Below, in pieces: positions 8,223 through 16,711 of a DNA stretch of 64,000 nt. The notes beneath the pieces are model-generated. The model had not been told where the DNA came from, ran no database searches, and was given only the letters and a program-made list of their open reading frames with translations. This DNA is from Elusimicrobium sp. An273 (GTDB lineage: Bacteria; Elusimicrobiota; Elusimicrobia; Elusimicrobiales; Elusimicrobiaceae): assembly GCF_002159705.1 (NCBI RefSeq), contig NZ_NFJD01000003.1, positions 186,001-250,000 on the forward strand, written 5' to 3'. Each line of letters begins with the position of its first letter. Position 1 is the stretch's first letter. The position numbers were made by a program, and so were the translations under genes.

Positions 8223-8358
8223 GGCATCCGCAATGGCCGCAGCAGCCGCCGCAGCAATGACCGCCGGATTTTGTTACCGACGGGATCCGGTCGGAAATTT
8301 TTACCATTTTGCCGGATTTTTTGTCGTACACATAGGTACCGGTTTTTTCTTCTTTCAT
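8212..8358 (-). CDS. Small Cys/His-rich protein (48 residues)
   Basis: It starts MKEEKTGTYVYDKKSG and ends in a dense metal-ligand cluster, HCCGGCCGHCGCHED, with seven Cys or His pairs crowded in the last 15 residues. The reading frame stays open upstream, but the ATG at 8358 is preferred: an extended -10 (TGCTATAAT) ends exactly 6 nt before it, and the upstream codons run into the tRNA on the other strand. It overlaps the next gene by 11 nt. Metal binding (Zn, Cu or Fe) is likely from composition. The role is unknown. Confidence 0.65.
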   Translation of the reverse strand: MKEEKTGTYVYDKKSGKMVKISDRIPSVTKSGGHCCGGCCGHCGCHED

Positions 8359-8364
8359 ATTTTC

Positions 8365-8373
8365 ATTATAGCA
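8365..8373 (-). promoter_or_regulatory. Extended -10, predicted leaderless promoter of the 8358-6337 operon
   Basis: On the minus strand TGCTATAAT is followed by GAAAAT and then the ATG at 8358. Transcription starting 6-7 nt after the box would begin at the start codon. No Shine-Dalgarno is present. Confidence 0.65.
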
Positions 8374-8522
8374 GTTTAACAAACGGGAAAAGCAATAAAA
8401 ATAGTATAATAAATAGGCGTTTTTACGACGGGAATAAGAAAAGCATAAATTTAATTGAAATGTAAAAACAAAAATGTTAGAATAATAAGGTAGTAAAAAA
8501 GAGCAGCAACCATCCGATTTAA

Positions 8523-8597
8523 GCGCCCATAGCTCAATGGATAGAGTGTCAGCCTGCGGAGCTGAAGATACAAGTTCGATTCCTGTTGGGCGCACCA
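8523..8597 (+). tRNA. tRNA-Arg (anticodon GCG)
   Basis: Acceptor arms GCGCCCA and TGGGCGC pair, and the D arm contains AGCTCAATGGATAGAGT. The anticodon stem TCAGC/GCTGA closes loop CTGCGGA, which gives anticodon GCG. The CCA is encoded. A terminator follows at once, and the tRNA tail plus terminator is repeated twice downstream. Confidence 0.95.
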
Positions 8598-8850
8598 TTT
8601 AAAACCACGCGAAAGCGTGGTTTTTTGTTGGCGTGAAAAATCTTGTTCGGACGAAGCTTCCTTGCCTACGCCAATTGGACGAACTTGTCCGCCGTTTCCC
8701 TACACTACGGCCTGGGCGCACCATTAAAAACCACGCGAAAGCGTGGTTTTTTTGTTGGCTTTTACAGCCAACAAACTGGCCCACCGTTGCCCTACCATAC
8801 GGCCCCGGGCGCAAATTAATAACTACGCAAAAACGTAATTTTTGTTGAGG
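8587..8850 (+). repeat. Three degenerate copies of the tRNA-Arg 3' end plus terminator
   Basis: The string GGGCGCACCA followed by the hairpin AACCACGC-GAAA-GCGTGGTT occurs at 8588-8626 (the true tRNA end) and again at 8714-8752. A decayed third copy (GGGCGCAAAT with a weak TACG/CGTA stem) lies at 8807-8845. Copies 2 and 3 also share about 30 nt upstream (CC.CCGTT.CCCTAC....ACGGCC). Inverted repeats TTGGCGT/ACGCCAA and TTGGCT/AGCCAA lie between copies. No protein gene is visible between 8598 and 9005; this structure is the main content of the gap. Confidence 0.8.
8601..8626 (+). terminator. Terminator of tRNA-Arg(GCG)
   Basis: AAAACCACGC and GCGTGGTTTT pair around a GAAA loop, followed by a T-run. 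The same hairpin recurs at 8727-8752. Confidence 0.9.
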
Positions 8851-8990
8851 TAAAAAGCTGTCCCGTGCAAAGTTTTCCGCCCCACCCGCTCAAGCGCACT
8901 TGGTCGGAGCACTCCTTGGGGAAATGCGCCCTTCTTTTTTCTTTTCCAATCCGCTTCCGCTTTTACGTTTCCTTTCAAAGTTCGGGGTTA

Positions 8991-8999
8991 TGTTATAAT
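8991..8999 (+). promoter_or_regulatory. Extended -10, predicted leaderless promoter of the sulfotransferase gene
   Basis: TGTTATAAT is followed by six nt (AATAAA) and then a GTG start codon at 9006. No Shine-Dalgarno lies between them. The spacing is the same as at four other genes in the window. Confidence 0.65.
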
Positions 9000-9005
9000 A
9001 ATAAA

Positions 9006-10511
9006 GTGAAAAAAAGAACAAAACTCTTTTTGGGCGTCCTAATCCTTGCCGCCTTAGCGGCGTGGGTTGTTTGTCACTCCTCCCCGCGGTTTATCTTAAA
9101 CCCCAGCGGGAGAACCCCTCTCTCGGGCGTATACAAGCTGCCTTTTACCAACCAGTCGCCCCTTACCGTTACCGTTGCCGGACAACGGAACGATGCAGAC
9201 ATTACCCACACTTTCCCCGCCGGCTATGGCAGGGCATTTCCGATACACGGCCTATACCCGCAGGCGCAAAATAAAATTACGGTTCGCTACCAAGGAAAGA
9301 CGCAAGAATTTACCGTCCCCCTTCCGGAAATACGGGTAAACGGCGGTTTTGTTCCGCCCGCACAAGTGGTTACTATTGAAAAAGACCCTTCTCAGAAAAA
9401 GACGGACGACATTTATTTTATCAGCGCCAGCATCGGCGAGAAACACCCCAATTTAAGTTGGGTAATCCTGGGATACAGCCGCAACGGCAACCTGCGCTAT
9501 TTGAATATAGACGACAAACCCCGCTTAAACGAACTTCAGCGCATCGTGCCCGAAGGAAAAGAAATGATGTTAATAACCGATATCGGCTCCGAAACGCTGC
9601 TGGGGCAAAGGCGTTTGGATTTAAGCGGTAAAAACAAAATCGGGCACCACGACCGTGTTAAAAAGGGAGACCATTTTATTTCCTTGGCCAATTCCAAGTG
9701 GGGCGTAGAAGACCGCGTCTTGGAACTGGACGCAAAAGGCCATATCGTGCGGGACTTATCCGCCGGAGAACTGGTACGCAAAGCTGTCGGGGCCAATCCG
9801 TCCCCCGCCGAACGGGAAATGTTAAACCGCGTCGTCTTTGATGAGCATAATATCTACATCACGAAAAAAAACACCCCGCAGGCCATAGACTGGGCGCATA
9901 TCAATTCCATCGTATATGACGAAAAAACCGATATGCTGTACTGTTCTTTCCGCAATTTAGGCGTTCTGGCGGTTAAATATACGCCGTGGGAGCTGGTGTG
10001 GTGGATGGTAACGGACAAACTGGATTTTCTCCCCCCAGACGACCCCACCGCCAAGCACCGCCGTTTTTTGGATGCGCTTGCTTCTTTGCAAGCGTACCGC
10101 GTACGCGGCGACGGGCTGACGGACGGCCCCAAACACCACCACGCCCTTTTTCTGTGGCCGGACGGCACGCTGGGCCTGTTTGATAACCGCGGTTATGCGG
10201 GTAACAAAAGCCGTTACGTGGAGTACAAAATTTCGGGCGGACACGGAAAATGGACGGCTAAAAAAACGTATGAGTATTTTGATCCTACGCTTACAAATAA
10301 TGATTACACGTCGGACATAGACGTCCTGCCAAACGGCAATTTGCTTATTTTGTACGGGATGGAACAAGTGGTTGTGGAAGTAGACAAAAACACGAAAGAA
10401 AAGCGCTACCAGCTTAATTTCGCCCTGCCTACCGAAATGATATACCGCGTAGACAAGATGCCCTTCTATCCTACCCCGGGGCGAGAATATCCCAAGGAAC
10501 ATAAATTTTAG
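9006..10511 (+). CDS. Arylsulfate sulfotransferase (AssT family), PAPS-independent
   Basis: 501 residues if the GTG at 9006 is used. That start places a signal or anchor segment (TKLFLGVLILAALAAWVV) at the N-terminus; the frame is open back to 8865 but the extra residues look non-coding. AssT enzymes move sulfate from one phenolic ester to another phenol in the periplasm through a sulfo-histidine. The N-terminal beta-sandwich-like region precedes a propeller with DWAHINSI near residue 297, an Arg-bearing strand (SFRNLG), and GPKHHHALFLWPDGTLGLFDNRG near 375. The last contains the His that matches the catalytic one in the family. No dsbL/dsbI partner genes lie nearby. It may act on host or dietary phenolic sulfates (inference). 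Confidence 0.85.
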   Translation: MKKRTKLFLGVLILAALAAWVVCHSSPRFILNPSGRTPLSGVYKLPFTNQSPLTVTVAGQRNDADITHTFPAGYGRAFPIHGLYPQAQNKITVRYQGKTQEFTVPLPEIRVNGGFVPPAQVVTIEKDPSQKKTDDIYFISASIGEKHPNLSWVILGYSRNGNLRYLNIDDKPRLNELQRIVPEGKEMMLITDIGSETLLGQRRLDLSGKNKIGHHDRVKKGDHFISLANSKWGVEDRVLELDAKGHIVRDLSAGELVRKAVGANPSPAEREMLNRVVFDEHNIYITKKNTPQAIDWAHINSIVYDEKTDMLYCSFRNLGVLAVKYTPWELVWWMVTDKLDFLPPDDPTAKHRRFLDALASLQAYRVRGDGLTDGPKHHHALFLWPDGTLGLFDNRGYAGNKSRYVEYKISGGHGKWTAKKTYEYFDPTLTNNDYTSDIDVLPNGNLLILYGMEQVVVEVDKNTKEKRYQLNFALPTEMIYRVDKMPFYPTPGREYPKEHKF

Positions 10512-10586
10512 CTTAGCCGCCCCCGGCGGTTAACTGAGCGCCCGCCCGCGGCATCACATTCCCGCCGCCGCTTCAACCGGCTAAGC
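10511..10586. other. Long inverted repeat between convergent genes
   Basis: GCTTAGCCG (10511-10519) pairs with CGGCTAAGC (10578-10586), and GC-rich complementary pieces (GGCGG with CCGCCG) lie inside. It fills the short gap between the sulfotransferase and the convergent membrane protein gene. It could act as a structured bidirectional terminator, but there is no T-run. Confidence 0.45.
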
Positions 10587-10594
10587 GCGAGGAA

Positions 10595-12229
10595 CTACTC
10601 ATCTATTTTTTGTACGCGGCAAATGGCCAAATCTTTGGAATAAACGGTAAAATTGGTAACGAAGCGTTGGCAATCTTCCCGTTTCCCTTTAAGCCCAAAG
10701 CGGGCCAAAGTGGCCGGATTGACAATCATCGGCCAGTCCACAGAAACAATATAGATGGGGCCTTGGTGGCGGGCAATTTTGTCCCGCTGCAGCTCTTCAA
10801 AACGAAAACGGTAATACTGCGCCGAGATATTATTGCGCTGGGCAGCCTGCCGGCGGAACTGTTCCGGGTATTCTTCCGGCTTGGAGAGAAATCCGCCCAT
10901 ATAGACGGCCTTCGGGTTTAAAAGCGGGGCCAAATATGAAGAGGGCAAATGCATGAAAAACACCAGGCTGTTGTCTTCAATTTTGGGCTTCTTGTCAAAA
11001 ATGACCGCTTGCTCCAAAAACATTTCGTGGTGCCAGTCCGGCGCTTGATAGCCCCACATGCTGATTCCGACACAAAGCAAGGCCGCATATCCCCCCCACC
11101 GCGTTTTATGTATTGCGGCGCACACTCCCACCACTACCAACCCGCACAAAGCCTCCAAAACCGCCGCATAGCGCAAAATGGAAAACTGCACCAACCACAC
11201 CACATACCCGACCCCGCTGTAGACCGCCACCGAAACAGCCGCTTCTTTTTTTACACCGCCCAATTTATTTTTAGCAATCAGTATCCCCCACCCCGCCAAG
11301 GCCGCCAAAAACAGCGCCAAGCGGCTGTCCTGCACGGGCGCCTCCGAAACATACGTCCCGGGGGCAAACGCCCAAAAGAAGGGATAAAACAACCATTGCG
11401 CCCACGTGGTCGGGAAGAAACGCGTTTCGGTTACGTTAACATTGTCAAAATAAGGAGAATGAAACACGGTGTTGTAATACGGGAATACCGGATTGCCGTA
11501 CAACGTAAAATTCTGCCACATAAAGTAGCCGTTTGTCAGCAAAAATCCAAGAATGCCGCACAGAGCGTATAGCATGAAAACCTTCCCGGGTTTTTTAAAG
11601 CGTGTCAGATAGACCAACAGCACCGCCGTAAGCGCCACACAGCAAGAGGCCCCCGTCAGTTTAAGCCCGGCCGTGGCTCCGCTCAGCAGGGCGGCCATGT
11701 ATACGCCATACGTTTTTTGGGGCTGTTGCACCGCCCGCAAGAGAAGCCAAAACGCCAAAATATGAAAAACCGCCAACGGAATTTCGTTGGTGCTGGTGCC
11801 GACTTGAGACATAATCCCCGCCGCACTGCACCCTATAAAAGCGGCCACGGCCGCATACGTTTTGGGATATTGCGTGCGGCTGAAAACATCGCGCGCCAGC
11901 CGATACACCAGCCAAATCAATACCCCGTAGGGAAGGCCCATAAAAAAGCCGATCCACTTGGGAGAATTAAAAAACGCAGAAAAAAGCCCGTACAAATATA
12001 CATCCGGAAGCGGATTTAAAGCCGAGTGGACGCCGGCGGCAAACACGTCCTGCCCTATTTTGCCGTTAAGGAGGGCATAGGGATTATACAGGTGATAGTT
12101 TAACAAATCAAAATTTACATCTATGCCCAGCCACACGCTGTAGAGCCCGCCTAGCAGCATCAGCAGCAGCAAAAGCAAAACAGAAGGAAGATGCAAAGAA
12201 AGATATTTTTTCACGGTTTTATCGGGCAA
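10595..12229 (-). CDS. Polytopic membrane protein, GT-C glycosyltransferase-like
   Basis: 544 residues with about ten to twelve hydrophobic segments and a C-terminal soluble part (from about residue 430). After the first membrane segment comes an acidic loop, GIDVNFDLLNYHLYNPYALLNGK. A loop with Asp near the first transmembrane helix is usual in GT-C enzymes that use polyprenyl-phosphate sugars. The gene overlaps by 11 nt the preceding GT2 gene, which resembles polyprenyl-phosphate sugar synthases, so the pair makes sense as donor synthesis followed by transfer across the membrane. I do not recognise a named family, and the acceptor is unknown. The nearby prepilin is one candidate. Confidence 0.6.
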   Translation of the reverse strand: MPDKTVKKYLSLHLPSVLLLLLLMLLGGLYSVWLGIDVNFDLLNYHLYNPYALLNGKIGQDVFAAGVHSALNPLPDVYLYGLFSAFFNSPKWIGFFMGLPYGVLIWLVYRLARDVFSRTQYPKTYAAVAAFIGCSAAGIMSQVGTSTNEIPLAVFHILAFWLLLRAVQQPQKTYGVYMAALLSGATAGLKLTGASCCVALTAVLLVYLTRFKKPGKVFMLYALCGILGFLLTNGYFMWQNFTLYGNPVFPYYNTVFHSPYFDNVNVTETRFFPTTWAQWLFYPFFWAFAPGTYVSEAPVQDSRLALFLAALAGWGILIAKNKLGGVKKEAAVSVAVYSGVGYVVWLVQFSILRYAAVLEALCGLVVVGVCAAIHKTRWGGYAALLCVGISMWGYQAPDWHHEMFLEQAVIFDKKPKIEDNSLVFFMHLPSSYLAPLLNPKAVYMGGFLSKPEEYPEQFRRQAAQRNNISAQYYRFRFEELQRDKIARHQGPIYIVSVDWPMIVNPATLARFGLKGKREDCQRFVTNFTVYSKDLAICRVQKIDE

Positions 12230-12944
12230 ATAAACTTTTTAAGATAATATACAAATGCCGCATTCCGTCCCGCCAGGGGCGCAAGTACGGCGTGTGGGAA
12301 GGGTGCGCCCGGCGCAGCGCAATCGGCACTTCCAAATAGCGCAGGTTCTGTTTGGCTGCGGCAATCAGCATTTCGCTGGCGTATTCCATCCCCGGCTGTT
12401 TTAAGCCAAGCGGCGCATAAATCTTCCGCAAAAATGCCCGCATGCCGCCATTGCAGTCATACACCGCGATTCCGTAAAACCAGCGAATCAGGGCCGAGAG
12501 CACGGGCGTTCCAAAATAGCGATTCATCCAAGGCATGGAGCCTTTTTCCTGCGTGTTATTTAAGCGGTTTCCCAAGACAAAATCCTGCTTGCCCTGTAAA
12601 ATGGGAGTTACGAGTTTGGGAATATCGTAAAACGGGTAAGAACAGTCCGCATCTCCAAAAAGCACCACCTCGCCGCGGGCGGCCAAAATGCCGCCGTTTA
12701 CGGCGGCGCCGTATCCGCGCCGAGCTACCGGCACCACGCGGGCCCCAAAAGAGCGGGCCACTTGCGCACTGCCGTCTGTAGACCGGTTATCCGCAACGAT
12801 AATTTCATAAGGAATATGCATCTTATCAGCGGTTTGCTTAATTTCCCGCAAGCACACGGCAAGAGACTGCTCTTCGTTTAGACAAGGCAGCACCACGCTT
12901 AAAATAGGGTTAGAAGATGTAAGAGGCATCGTTAAGTTAAGCAT
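12219..12944 (-). CDS. Family 2 glycosyltransferase, polyprenyl-phosphate sugar synthase-like
   Basis: About 241 residues from ATG at 12944; a second ATG at 12929 is equally possible and neither has a good Shine-Dalgarno. The GT-A fold is clear: VVLPCLNEEQSL at the start, IIVADNRSTDGS, then GDADCSYPF where the metal-binding D-x-D-like site sits, and NRLNN further on. This pattern is close to dolichol/undecaprenyl-phosphate mannose or glucose synthases, but there are no C-terminal membrane helices. It overlaps the GT-C-like gene, with which it probably works. The frame stays open to 13139, but that extension is not protein-like. Confidence 0.82.
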   Translation of the reverse strand: MLNLTMPLTSSNPILSVVLPCLNEEQSLAVCLREIKQTADKMHIPYEIIVADNRSTDGSAQVARSFGARVVPVARRGYGAAVNGGILAARGEVVLFGDADCSYPFYDIPKLVTPILQGKQDFVLGNRLNNTQEKGSMPWMNRYFGTPVLSALIRWFYGIAVYDCNGGMRAFLRKIYAPLGLKQPGMEYASEMLIAAAKQNLRYLEVPIALRRAHPSHTPYLRPWRDGMRHLYIILKSLFAR

Positions 12945-13143
12945 ATAAAAAGAGAGGGTAGGACGTAAATTTTCTTTTGGAAACGAAATAAAGATAACAT
13001 CTTTACCCCGTTTTAATTTTCGCTCCCAACTAAACGGGGCTAAGCTATTTTCCCCGATGCAAAATAGGAAAAACGGCCTTGTGACAGGCGCGCCCGGTGA
13101 CACGACTCTTTCTAAAAAACCGCACGGAAAAAGCCGCAAATTG

Positions 13144-13181
13144 CGAAAAAAAGAACTTGCCTTGGAGCAGACAAGTTCTTG
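13144..13181 (-). terminator. Terminator after the 13204-13704 prepilin gene
   Basis: On the minus strand AAGAACTTG and CAAGTTCTT form a 9-bp stem with a 12-nt loop, followed by a run of seven or more T. Confidence 0.85.
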
Positions 13182-13203
13182 AAAGGGGTATTTAACCTAT
13201 CGT

Positions 13204-13704
13204 CTACTCCATGTAACAGGTCGTTCCGCTGACGCACATGGCAGAAGACACCGTATTGCTTCCCACAATGGTGCGGCACAGCGACACGGCATCGGCATTG
13301 GAAGGATCCACCACTCCGCACGCCCGGCGCCCATTGTTAATGCTTAAATAGATGCTGGTTCCCGCTAATACGGCCGTTGCGGGTTCGCGTTTGTTCTGTT
13401 CGCGGGTTCCCTGAATGAAAAATGTGTAATCTTTGGCCATAAAAGAATATCCCGTGGCGGTGTTTCCGTTTTTATCCGTAAACGCTACCGACAGTTCTTC
13501 AAACGGATAGCGCTGCCCTTTGGTACCATTGTCCATATTGGCCAACTGTTCAGCAGTATTAATCGATTTAAGAATTTGGTAGGCATTGGCCGCGCGGGCT
13601 TTGACTACCGCTTTTTCGTACTGAGGCAATGCTACGCTGGACAAAATACCGATAATCAACACCACAACCAACAGCTCAATTAACGTAAAACCTTTATTTT
13701 GCAT
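13204..13704 (-). CDS. Type IV prepilin-like protein
   Basis: 166 residues. The short leader MQNKG is followed by the prepilin peptidase site and the hydrophobic helix [24 protein letters not shown], with Glu at +5 as needed for assembly. A globular domain carries Cys residues near the C-terminus that may form the pilin disulfide loop (CGVVDPS...C...C). AAGGAG lies 7 nt before the ATG. An extended -10 (13743-13751) and a strong terminator make this a single-gene unit. No pilus assembly genes are in the window, so the pilins must use machinery encoded elsewhere. It is one of five prepilin genes or remnants here. Confidence 0.9.
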   Translation of the reverse strand: MQNKGFTLIELLVVVLIIGILSSVALPQYEKAVVKARAANAYQILKSINTAEQLANMDNGTKGQRYPFEELSVAFTDKNGNTATGYSFMAKDYTFFIQGTREQNKREPATAVLAGTSIYLSINNGRRACGVVDPSNADAVSLCRTIVGSNTVSSAMCVSGTTCYME

Positions 13705-13742
13705 TCGTTTCTCCTTATACCAACGTATGATTTAGTATAGAA

Positions 13743-13751
13743 ATTTTAGCA
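13743..13751 (-). promoter_or_regulatory. Extended -10 of the prepilin gene
   Basis: TGCTAAAAT on the minus strand, about 38 nt before the ATG, leaves a leader with AAGGAG. Unlike the other pilin promoters it has no homopolymer tract. Confidence 0.6.
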
Positions 13752-13865
13752 TTGAACCGCAAGAGCTTCTATGCTTGCAAACAAATTTTACCTCTTCCGC
13801 AGCCCAAAATAGCACCCAAACGTATGGCAAACAACCCCTGTCGGTATCCAAACGGACGCCACTCT

Positions 13866-14822
13866 TTATTTCAGCTCCAAGCGCACAAAGGAACATAATT
13901 TTTCCAAACAGGCCTTTCGCACTCCGCCGCGTAACAAAACGCCGAACAAGCGCCTTTTAGCATCCAAAGCACCCATTTGGCGGGCCAAATTCAGGTATTG
14001 TTTAAATGTCATTTTATCGTGTTCGCACACGCACCAGTCGCGCCAGCCGGTTTTTAAACGGTGAAAAGCGTTTAAAATATAGGCCCACCTCAGCTTTCGG
14101 CCCCCTTGGGACATTTCTCTTTTATGGCACAAATCCAGTTCAATCCACTCCCGGGCGCGGGGACCGGTAGCAAAAGTTAAACTGTCCTGTTGGGGATGAA
14201 TGCGGCATTTTACAAAGGGAAACTGCAATACGGCCGCCTCGCCGCCGTGGCACACACCCAGCATAAACGGCACATCGTTTACTTTGCCGTAGCGGGCAAA
14301 ATCAGGCGCGGGGGCCGTTTTAAAAAATTCCGTCTTATAACTGCTGGAACTAAACGCAAAAGGCTCCCCGGTAAAAATATAGGCCGAAAATTCAGCCCGC
14401 TTTAATAATACCAGCTGCGTATGATAGTCCGCCGTAAAAGGGCGGGCGTCCCATTCTCCGGCCGCACTTACAGCCACCTGCAGCTTAGTAAACCGGTTAT
14501 AGCACTTAAGCAATGTTTCCAAATAGGCGGGATGCACCCAATCGTCATCGTGGGCTAGTACGGTAATGGATCGCGAGGCCAATTCCTGGCAGCGGCGCAC
14601 ACAGCCGTATACATTTAAACTTTGCGGTTCTAAAATAAGCTCTACCCCGCGGCCCGCATATTCTTTGGCCACCTGCAGTACCTCCGGAGTAGGGGCGTTG
14701 GCCAATAGTGCCAGCCGAAAGCCGCCAACCGTTTGCCGCAGGTAACTATCCAACGCCTCCCGCAAAAAGGCGGGGCGGTCGTGGGCGAAAAGGAAAACTT
14801 CCACATCCCGGGGGGTATACAT
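13866..14822 (-). CDS. Family 2 glycosyltransferase
   Basis: 318 residues. The GT-A domain starts with VEVFLFAHDRPAFLREALDSYLRQT and carries the acidic metal/nucleotide-sugar site VLAHDDDWVHP near residue 95. The C-terminal third is basic and probably contacts the acceptor or membrane. It is the last gene of the glycan cluster and lies 2 nt after the ABC exporter gene, so the two are co-transcribed. Sugar specificity cannot be read from sequence. Confidence 0.85.
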   Translation of the reverse strand: MYTPRDVEVFLFAHDRPAFLREALDSYLRQTVGGFRLALLANAPTPEVLQVAKEYAGRGVELILEPQSLNVYGCVRRCQELASRSITVLAHDDDWVHPAYLETLLKCYNRFTKLQVAVSAAGEWDARPFTADYHTQLVLLKRAEFSAYIFTGEPFAFSSSSYKTEFFKTAPAPDFARYGKVNDVPFMLGVCHGGEAAVLQFPFVKCRIHPQQDSLTFATGPRAREWIELDLCHKREMSQGGRKLRWAYILNAFHRLKTGWRDWCVCEHDKMTFKQYLNLARQMGALDAKRRLFGVLLRGGVRKACLEKLCSFVRLELK

Positions 14823-14824
14823 AT

Positions 14825-16609
14825 TTACTTTCCTTGCTGGGCTTCTTGTTTTTTAAACTGCATGGAATACAGGGCGTAGTAGGCGCCATGCAGTTTTAAA
14901 AGCTCTTCGTGCGTGCCTTCTTCCGCGATTTTTCCGTCGTTAATCACCACGATTTTATCTGCATTTTGAATGGTGCTTAAGCGGTGGGCAATGACAATCA
15001 CGGTGCGGTTTTTCATCAAATTGTCCAACGCTTCCTGCACCACCCGCTCCGACTTATTGTCCAAAGCGCTGGTGGCTTCGTCCAAAATAACGATGGGCGC
15101 GTTTTTGACAAACGCGCGGGCAATGGCCAAGCGCTGTTTCTGCCCGCCGGAAAGCAAAATGCCCCGTTCCCCGATCTGCGTGTCTAATTTTTGAGGAAGG
15201 CCCTTTACGAAATCGTCCAAGCACGAACTTTTAAGCGCCTGCCAAATGGTTTCTTCGGACGCTTGCCCGTTGCCAAGCAGGATATTTTCCCGCACGGTGC
15301 CGGAGAACAAAAAGTTATCTTGGAACACCATGGCGATATTCTTGCGAAGGGATTTTTGGGAAATATCCCGAATATCGGAACCGTCAATTTTAATGGCGCC
15401 TTTTTTAATATCATACAACCGGGGCAACAAGGCGGAAATCGTCGTTTTTCCCCCGCCGGAATTGCCCACCAAGGCCAGCGTATGCCCCACGGGAATTTCC
15501 AAGTTAATGTCATGCAGCACTTCCCGTCCCGGGACGTACTCAAAATACACGTGCTCAAAGGTAATGTTTTTGGATACGGTCTTTAATTCTTTTGGCTCGG
15601 CATGGTCTTTTATTTTGGGCTGCAAATCCAAAATGTTAAAAATACGGTCTATCGCCAGGAACGACTGCTGCATGGAAATATAATTGTTCCCCACCGACTT
15701 AAGCGGCGTGTAGAGCATCATTAGCGCCGCAATAAACGCCACAAAGTTGCCGCTGGTAATCGCCCCGCTGACGATTAAATAGCTGCCAAACCCGATCACC
15801 AACGCAATCCCGATAGACATAATCACATGCATCAGCGGCGACAGCCAGTTCGTTCCCTTGATCAGTTTCATCGCCAGCGAAAAGCGCATATCGGTCAAAT
15901 CGCGAAAGCGGCCGCGGAATTCGTCTTCCAGCGTAAAGGAACGGATGGTTTTGTTCCCGGCGAAAGTTTCGTTGTAAATCGTCATCACGTAAGACAAATT
16001 TCCGACGGTTTTTGTCATAATTTCTTTCATTTTTTTACGTACGACAGACATCGGGTAGAGGAAAAAAATCAGCACCGCAATGGCGATAATAGCCAACTGC
16101 CAGGAGTTATAAATTAACACAAATACCAAGGAAATGGAGGAAAAACTTTTGGATAAAAACTGTTTTAAATTGTCTATAAGGCCGTTGGAGGCGGTTTCGG
16201 CATCGTTGGAGTAGCGCATGAGAATGGTGCCCGAGTTATTGCGGTCAAAATAGGACGTATCCATGGAAAGCAGCTTGTCGTACAATTTGCGCTTTACGCC
16301 AATGGTAATTTTATTGGCCACCCACGTGTTGAGGTAATTGGAAGCATAAATCAGCGTGCCCTGCACAATGGTAAACCCCACAATTAAGAAGGGAATCATC
16401 GCCGAGAAATGTGGCTGTTTATCCACCATGACCTTATCCATAAACGGCTTTAAAAACATCGCCACTACGCCGTCCAGCGCGCCTACGGGAATGGTCAGCA
16501 AGACCCCCAATACGGCCCGGCCCCAATACGGCTTTACATACGGCCACATCCGCATAAAGTTTTTAACGAGTGCATTTTGTTTAACTAACTGTTTCGTGTC
16601 TATTTTCAT
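14825..16609 (-). CDS. ABC exporter, MsbA-like (lipid A or glycolipid flippase)
   Basis: 594 residues, one half-transporter. The N-terminal membrane domain has six hydrophobic segments (about residues 25-315). The ATPase domain shows Walker A GNSGGGKTT near 385, the signature LSGGQKQR near 488, Walker B VILDEATSALD just after, and the switch IAHRLSTI. MsbA homologues flip lipid-linked glycans or lipid A across the inner membrane. In this setting it could move either core lipid A or a lipid-linked product of the cluster. It is followed after 2 nt by a GT2 gene and preceded by a large palindrome (16712-16757). Confidence 0.88.
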   Translation of the reverse strand: MKIDTKQLVKQNALVKNFMRMWPYVKPYWGRAVLGVLLTIPVGALDGVVAMFLKPFMDKVMVDKQPHFSAMIPFLIVGFTIVQGTLIYASNYLNTWVANKITIGVKRKLYDKLLSMDTSYFDRNNSGTILMRYSNDAETASNGLIDNLKQFLSKSFSSISLVFVLIYNSWQLAIIAIAVLIFFLYPMSVVRKKMKEIMTKTVGNLSYVMTIYNETFAGNKTIRSFTLEDEFRGRFRDLTDMRFSLAMKLIKGTNWLSPLMHVIMSIGIALVIGFGSYLIVSGAITSGNFVAFIAALMMLYTPLKSVGNNYISMQQSFLAIDRIFNILDLQPKIKDHAEPKELKTVSKNITFEHVYFEYVPGREVLHDINLEIPVGHTLALVGNSGGGKTTISALLPRLYDIKKGAIKIDGSDIRDISQKSLRKNIAMVFQDNFLFSGTVRENILLGNGQASEETIWQALKSSCLDDFVKGLPQKLDTQIGERGILLSGGQKQRLAIARAFVKNAPIVILDEATSALDNKSERVVQEALDNLMKNRTVIVIAHRLSTIQNADKIVVINDGKIAEEGTHEELLKLHGAYYALYSMQFKKQEAQQGK

Positions 16610-16711
16610 ACCGGCAAATCAAATTTTCTTTATCTAAACCTCTACACTAAGACGCCTTTCGGCCGTCCGTGCGGCCTAGTTGGCCGCTTTTCAAACTGTA
16701 GCAATTTTAAG

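Noticed and set aside
8598-8860. Integrated phage or island at tRNA-Arg
   Set aside because: No integrase, recombinase or cargo gene is found. Only the tail repeats remain.
8865-9005. Upstream ATG start for the sulfotransferase
   Set aside because: The extra 47 residues are not protein-like, and an extended -10 with the common 6-nt spacing points to GTG 9006, right before the signal segment.
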